A DNA stretch of 64,000 nt from Actinomycetota bacterium (lineage in GTDB: Bacteria > Actinomycetota > Actinomycetes > Actinomycetales > Microbacteriaceae): NCBI GenBank assembly GCA_018268515.1, contig JAFDWK010000018.1:1-64000 (forward strand), written 5' to 3'. Below, one piece after another: positions 59,434 to 64,000 of this stretch. Position numbers and translations under genes: made by a program. The stretch's first letter is position 1, and the number at the start of each line of letters is the position of its first letter. The notes beneath the pieces were generated by a model. The model searched no databases and was not told the origin of the DNA. It saw nothing but the letters and a program-made list of their open reading frames with translations.

Positions 59434-61496
59434 CGCTGGCCTCCCAGGGGCTGGACCGGGGCGTCGTCGGGATGCCCGGCGTAGTAGTGGTCGGTGCCGG
59501 CGACGCGCCGGCGCACCGGCGTCACGCCCGCGTAGCGCGCGGGATCCGAGGAGCGCGGCGCGAACCGGTCCCCGGCCGGGAAGTCGGCCGGAGAGGGCAC
59601 GACGCCCGGCACCTGGTGCAGTCGGGTGGATCCCGACTCGATCGAGAGCACCGCGCCGAGCAGGCCGCGGGTGTACTCGTGCACGGGCTGGGTGAGCAGC
59701 TCCCGGGTGGGGGCCTGCTCCACGACCTGGCCGGCGTACATCACCGTGATGCTGTGCGCGAGCTCTGCGACGAGCGCGAGGTCGTGCGAGATGAACAGCA
59801 TCGCGAAGCCGAGCTCCTCGCGCAGGCGGTTGAGCAGCTCGATCACCTGCTTCTGCACGGTGACGTCGAGCGCCGTCGTCGGCTCGTCCGCGATCACCAG
59901 CCGCGGGTTGCGGGTGAGCGCCATCGCGATCAGAACGCGCTGACGCTGGCCGCCGCTGAGCTCGTGCGGGTAGGACGCCAGCGTGCGCTCGGGGTCCAGC
60001 CCCACCAGTTCCAGCAGCTCCTCGGCCGTGCGGGTGCCGCCGCGGGAGGTGAGCTGCTTCATCTGGGAGCGGATGAGCATGGCCGGGTTCAGCGAGCTCA
60101 GCGCGTCCTGGTAGATCATCGCGATGTCGTTGCCGCGCAGCGCGTTGCGCTCCGCGGACGTCATCGTGAGCAGATCCTGGCCGTCGAACAGGATCCGTCC
60201 GCGGATGTCCGCCTTCGGGTCCAGCAGCCCCATGACCGCGAGCGAGGTGATCGACTTGCCGCAGCCGGACTCGCCGACCAGGGCCATGGTCTCGCCCGGG
60301 CGCACGGAGAAGCTGACGTGGTCGACCACGTCGACGTCGCCGTGCCGCGGGAACGAGATGCACAGGTCCTCGACCTGCAGCAGCGGCGCGGCGTCGTCCG
60401 TGTAGACCAGGCGGTCGGTGCGGGCGAGCTCGTGCTCGCGCAGCTGCGCGAGCCGGTCGGCCAGGGGGATGGTCTCGGCGGCGACGGCGACAGTGGCGGT
60501 GACGTCGGCCACCCCTTCGATCTCCGCGGCGTCGGCCTCACCGGTGGCGATCGCGACGGTGGACACCCCGACGGGCAGCCGCGCCTCCGACTCCTCCAGC
60601 TCGTGGGTGGACTCCTCGGTGCTGCTCGCGTCGTGCGTGAGCTTGCGCGCCCGCGGCGTGATCATCGCGTCGGTCATGCCCTCGGCGAAGATGTTCAGGC
60701 AGAGCACGGTGATCATGATCAGCAGACCGGGGAAGAAGGTCGCCCACCAGGCGCCCGCCATCACCAGCAGGCGGCCGTCGGCGATCACGTTGCCCCAGGA
60801 GGGGTTCGGCGCGGGGACGCCGGCCTGCAGGAACGACAGCGAGGCCTCGAACACGATCGCGTCGGCGACGAGGATCGTCGCGAACACGAGCACGGGCGCC
60901 ACGCAGTTGCGCACCACGTGCTTGGCGATGATCCGCCAGGTCGACGCGCCCATGACCCGCACGGCCGCGACGTAGTCCTCGCCGTACTGGTCCAGGATGT
61001 TCGCCCGCACCACGCGCGTCAGCTGCGGGGTGTAGAGGAAGGCGATCGTGAGCACGAGCACGGGCAGGGACTGCCCGAACACGGCGACGAACACGGCCGC
61101 GAGCGCGATCCCGGGGAACGACATGATGATGTCGAGGATCCGCATGATCGTCTCGGAGACCCAGTTCTTGGCGGTCGCGGCGATGGCGCCGAGCACCGCG
61201 GCCGCCAGCAGCGCGATGACCGTGGCGCCGATGCCGATGACCAGCGAGTACCGGGCGCCCCACATCAGCCGGGACAGGATGTCGCGTCCCTGCCGGTCCG
61301 TGCCGAAGAGGTTGTCCAGGCTCGGCGGCTGGATGGGCTTGCCGGAGGCCAGCGGGTCGTGCGGGGCGATGAGCGGCGCGAGGATCGCGATGAGCGCCAC
61401 GAGCACGATGAAGCCGAGCGGGATGAGCGTGCGCAGCGGCAGGGCGCCCAGGCGCAGGCCCGGCGTGGAGAGTCGTTCTGTCAGTTTGCGTCGCAT
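59430..61496 (-). CDS. Fused ABC permease (DppC-like) and ATPase (DppD-like)
   Basis: 688 residues. Residues 1-290: DppC-type permease with the LFGTDRQGRDILSRLMWGAR entry motif and the EAA loop ASTWRIIAKHVVRNC. Linker about 290-355, acidic. Residues 365-688: ATPase with Walker A GESGCGKSI, signature LSGGQRQR, Walker B VIADEPTTALDVT and an OppD-type tail. Permease-ATPase fusion removes the need for a separate dppD gene. Starts 1 nt after the upstream permease stop. Confidence 0.94.
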   Translation of the reverse strand: MRRKLTERLSTPGLRLGALPLRTLIPLGFIVLVALIAILAPLIAPHDPLASGKPIQPPSLDNLFGTDRQGRDILSRLMWGARYSLVIGIGATVIALLAAAVLGAIAATAKNWVSETIMRILDIIMSFPGIALAAVFVAVFGQSLPVLVLTIAFLYTPQLTRVVRANILDQYGEDYVAAVRVMGASTWRIIAKHVVRNCVAPVLVFATILVADAIVFEASLSFLQAGVPAPNPSWGNVIADGRLLVMAGAWWATFFPGLLIMITVLCLNIFAEGMTDAMITPRARKLTHDASSTEESTHELEESEARLPVGVSTVAIATGEADAAEIEGVADVTATVAVAAETIPLADRLAQLREHELARTDRLVYTDDAAPLLQVEDLCISFPRHGDVDVVDHVSFSVRPGETMALVGESGCGKSITSLAVMGLLDPKADIRGRILFDGQDLLTMTSAERNALRGNDIAMIYQDALSSLNPAMLIRSQMKQLTSRGGTRTAEELLELVGLDPERTLASYPHELSGGQRQRVLIAMALTRNPRLVIADEPTTALDVTVQKQVIELLNRLREELGFAMLFISHDLALVAELAHSITVMYAGQVVEQAPTRELLTQPVHEYTRGLLGAVLSIESGSTRLHQVPGVVPSPADFPAGDRFAPRSSDPARYAGVTPVRRRVAGTDHYYAGHPDDAPVQPLGGQR

Positions 61497-61497
61497 G

Positions 61498-62454
61498 TCA
61501 CACCGACCGGATCCGAGGGTTGAGGAGCACGTAGAGGAGGTCGACCACGATGTTGATCACCACGAAGGCGAGGGCGACGACGAGCGTGACTCCCTGGACG
61601 AGATTGGGTTCGTTGTTGGTGATGCCGTTGAGGATCAGGGTTCCCATGCCGGGCAGGGCGAAGATGACCTCGATCACGACCGCGCCGCCGATCAGGTAGC
61701 CGACGCGCAGGCCGAGCACGGTGATGGGGGTGATCAGTGCGTTGCGCAGCACGTTGCGCGCGACGACCACGCCGCGCGGCACGCCGCCGCCGATCGCGGT
61801 GCGCACGTAGTCGCGATCGAGCTCCTCGACCATGGCCGTGCGCACGACGCGGGAGAGCTGGCCGATCACGGGCACGGCGAGGGCGATCGCCGGGAGGATC
61901 ATGCGGGAGAACCAGCCGGCCGGATCCTCGAAGATGCCGGGGAGGTCGCCCGAGGCGGGCACGAGGTGCAGCTGCAGGGTGAACACCTGGATGAGCAGGA
62001 TCGCGAGCCAGAAGGACGGCATCGACAGGGACGCCATCGACAGGATGCGGATGACCTGGTCGGGCCAGCCGTCCCGGTACAGGGCGGCGACCACGCCGAG
62101 CAGTGCGGCGAAGATGACGGCGATGATGAGGCCGAGGAAGGTCAGCTGCATCGTGATCGGGAACGCGGTGGCGACCGCGTCGCCCACGGGGAGCTGCCGG
62201 GCCGAGTAGGTGCCCATGTTGCCGTGCAGCAGGTCGCCGAGATAGCGCAGGTACTGCGTCCACAGGGGCTGATCGAGCCCGTGCGCCGCGCGATAGGCCG
62301 CACGCTCGGCGGGCGAGGCGCCCTCGCCGAGGGCGATCATCGCGGGATCGATTTTCGAGAAGGACATCACGAAGAAGACGAGGAATGTGATGCCCAGGAT
62401 CATCACCGGCAGCTGCAGCAGGCGGCGGCCGATGAGGCGGAGCACGTTGGACAT
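61498..62454 (-). CDS. ABC transporter permease (DppB-like)
   Basis: 318 residues, six helices, with the DppB N-terminal RLIGRRLLQLPVMILGITFL, periplasmic GLDQPLWTQYLRYLGDLLHG and late FALPGMGTLILNGI. ATG 62454 is chosen because of the GGAAGGAGGAG site; the frame is open further upstream. Forms the channel with the fused permease. Lies 78 nt after the binding-protein gene. Confidence 0.93.
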   Translation of the reverse strand: MSNVLRLIGRRLLQLPVMILGITFLVFFVMSFSKIDPAMIALGEGASPAERAAYRAAHGLDQPLWTQYLRYLGDLLHGNMGTYSARQLPVGDAVATAFPITMQLTFLGLIIAVIFAALLGVVAALYRDGWPDQVIRILSMASLSMPSFWLAILLIQVFTLQLHLVPASGDLPGIFEDPAGWFSRMILPAIALAVPVIGQLSRVVRTAMVEELDRDYVRTAIGGGVPRGVVVARNVLRNALITPITVLGLRVGYLIGGAVVIEVIFALPGMGTLILNGITNNEPNLVQGVTLVVALAFVVINIVVDLLYVLLNPRIRSV

Positions 62455-62532
62455 GGGCTCCTCCTTCCGGGGTGTTCGCGAGGGGGTGGACATGCGCCGG
62501 GGCGGGCTGCGGCCCGCCCCGGCGTGGTCCTG

Positions 62533-64000
62533 CTACTTCTTCGCGAGTCCGACGTCCAGGAAGGACAGACCCGTCGTGGGAACCGGCTCGAAGCCGACGA
62601 GCTTGCTGCTGTTCCAGGCGGTGGGCAGCTTGCGGTGGAACAGCGGGTACAGCGCGGCCTGCTCGCTGAGGAGGTCGAACGCCTTGTTCCACGTCTTCTG
62701 CTGTGCGTCGCCGCTCTCCTGCTGCGCCTGGGCGAGCAGGTCGGTGAGCTGCTTGTACTCGGGCTTGTCGGAGAAGTGCATGCGGGTCGACGGCCACACG
62801 TTGTCGCCGTACCACCAGTTCATCAGCAGGTCCGCGTCGTTGCCGAAGACCGACGGGTCACCGGGGGCGAGCATCACCTGGTAGTTGCCCGCGTCGACCT
62901 TCTGGTACTGCGCACCGGACTGGCCGATGTCGAGCGTGGTGGCGATGCCGGCCTTGTCCAGCGACTCCTTGACGAGCGGCGCGACGTCCTTGACCCAGCC
63001 GGTGTCGGTGGTCAGCAGCGTGATCTTCAGGTCGCTGACGCCGGCCTCCTTGAGGAGCTCCTTGGTCTTCTCCGGCTTGTACGTGTAGACCGTGGACGCC
63101 TTGTGGTACGCGGGGTTGGTCTCGGGCAGGAACGAGGTCGCTGCGGTGGCGTTGCCGAGCATGCCGGTCTCGATGATCTTGTTCATGTCGAGGGCGTAGA
63201 AGAACGCCTGGCGCACGCGCACGTCATCGAACGGCTTGACGTTCTGGTTGAACATCATGAAGAGCAGACCGAACGACTGCACGGTCTTGACGTCGACGCC
63301 ACTGTTCTTCAGCGTGTCCACGTCGGCGTAGGGCACGTCCTCCATGGCCTGGATGGTGCCGGACTGCATCGCGGTGACCCGGGCGGCGGGGTCGGAGAGC
63401 AGATCCCACTTCAGCTCGGCGGCCTTCGCCGGGCGGGGGCCGTTGTAGTCGGCCGAGCGCTTGAAGATCACGGCCTCGTTCGGCACCGCGGACTCGAGCT
63501 TGTACGGGCCGGATCCGATCGGGTGCGCGCCGAAGTCGGCGGCGTTCGCCTCGACGAGCTTCTTCGGGACGATCTTCACGACGCCCAGGCGCTGGTCGAA
63601 CAGCGAGTAGGGGTACTTCGTCTTGATCTGCACGGTGCTGTCATCGACCTTGGTGACCGAGGCGATGAAGCTGACGAAGCTGGCGAAGAACGTGGACTGC
63701 TTCGCGTCCATGGTGCGCTCGAAGCTGAACACGACATCGTCGGCCGTGACCGGGTCGCCGTTCTGGAACTTCGCGCCCTTGCGGATCGAGACCTCGTAGG
63801 TGGTGTCGTCGACCTTCTTCGGCATCGCGGCGGCGAGGCCGAGCACCGGCTTCTTCGTGACCGGGTCGAGATCGACCAGGCCCTCGAAGATGTGCCAGTT
63901 CGCGGCGACCGTGACCGCGCCCGAGGCGAGGATCGGATCGAAGCTGCCGCTCAGCGAGTACGAGATGCCCGCTTCGATCGTGGCGTTGGGATCGGTGGCC
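62533..64000 (-). CDS. ABC transporter substrate-binding protein, family 5 (partial)
   Basis: The 5' end, including the lipoprotein signal, lies beyond the window; 488 codons are present from frame position 63999. Landmarks: ANWHIFEGLVDLDPVTKKPV, VRKGA-type IRKGAKFQNGDPVTADDVV, and VRQAFFYALDMNKI, all standard for Dpp/Opp-type (SBP_bac_5) receptors. Captures substrate outside the membrane for the importer encoded downstream. From context it likely binds a sialic acid or 2,7-anhydro form. Start codon and upstream genes cannot be seen. Confidence 0.93.
   Translation of the reverse strand, partial: ATDPNATIEAGISYSLSGSFDPILASGAVTVAANWHIFEGLVDLDPVTKKPVLGLAAAMPKKVDDTTYEVSIRKGAKFQNGDPVTADDVVFSFERTMDAKQSTFFASFVSFIASVTKVDDSTVQIKTKYPYSLFDQRLGVVKIVPKKLVEANAADFGAHPIGSGPYKLESAVPNEAVIFKRSADYNGPRPAKAAELKWDLLSDPAARVTAMQSGTIQAMEDVPYADVDTLKNSGVDVKTVQSFGLLFMMFNQNVKPFDDVRVRQAFFYALDMNKIIETGMLGNATAATSFLPETNPAYHKASTVYTYKPEKTKELLKEAGVSDLKITLLTTDTGWVKDVAPLVKESLDKAGIATTLDIGQSGAQYQKVDAGNYQVMLAPGDPSVFGNDADLLMNWWYGDNVWPSTRMHFSDKPEYKQLTDLLAQAQQESGDAQQKTWNKAFDLLSEQAALYPLFHRKLPTAWNSSKLVGFEPVPTTGLSFLDVGLAKK

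Overview
The window reads as one contiguous chromosomal piece of a high-GC actinobacterium. Strong G/C third-position bias, GTG starts, ATGA/GTGA stop-start overlaps, an ECF41 sigma factor, a DevR/DevS-type two-component pair and actinobacterial sialic acid genes all fit a Microbacteriaceae member, most likely Microbacterium or a close relative. That taxonomic call is inference; no rRNA or tRNA gene was seen.

Layout. 0-2.6 kb: an ogt DNA repair gene, then an IS5-type element (682-2607) that encloses a CPBP membrane protease behind its transposase. 2.7-4.2 kb: a carboxymuconolactone decarboxylase-like peroxidase and its ECF41 sigma factor, with a matching ECF41 promoter. 4.3-8.0 kb: two CDF-type metal transporters with an ArsR regulator, a cupin and a TDT-family transporter. 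8.0-11.6 kb: decayed ATPase, HutD-like protein, ammonium transporter Amt, a zinc alcohol dehydrogenase and a ParE toxin remnant.

11.6-23.5 kb is a low-oxygen/redox module resembling the mycobacterial Dos regulon: PNPOx-like flavoprotein, remnant of a cation P-type ATPase, phosphoketolase, heavy-metal P-type ATPase, universal stress protein, DevR-like response regulator, DevS-like GAF histidine kinase, and one ORF fusing an MBL/beta-CASP hydrolase to a zinc alcohol dehydrogenase. Four genes or gene pairs in it carry a near-identical 14-bp palindrome (consensus GGGACTTTCGTCCC), at three of them 34-35 nt before the start codon.

23.5-33.7 kb: mixed redox and regulatory genes (F420/NADP reductase-like, TetR with divergent FMO and SDR, WYL regulator with PhnB-like protein, MarR with quinone reductase and a divergent Bcr/CflA efflux pump, GlcD-type oxidase). 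33.8-48.8 kb: carbohydrate genes (two GH3, one GH1, a GH5 endoglycoceramidase-like enzyme, a sugar MFS importer and a deleted relative of it), a sugar-lactone oxidase/aldolase pair, an aldehyde dehydrogenase and three TetR regulators. Three operators built on the same CGATCG core tie the aldolase, TetR/ALDH, MFS and GH5 units into one local regulon.

48.9-64 kb, all on the minus strand, is a sialic acid locus: peptide-type ABC importer (binding protein cut by the window end), NanA, NanK, NanE, DUF4862 protein, secreted sialidase with two chitin-binding-type modules, NagB and two Gfo/Idh/MocA oxidoreductases. NagA is not in the window. Together these could release sialic acid from glycans, import it and turn it into fructose-6-phosphate.

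A recurring theme is gene decay by internal deletion or truncation (P-type ATPase, MFS, COG3910-like ATPase, ParE, aldo/keto reductase) and simple-sequence expansions at protein ends. No stretch above about 300 bases lacks a gene or gene remnant; the longest such gap, 29142-29434, holds the aldo/keto reductase remnant behind a C-rich low-complexity run.
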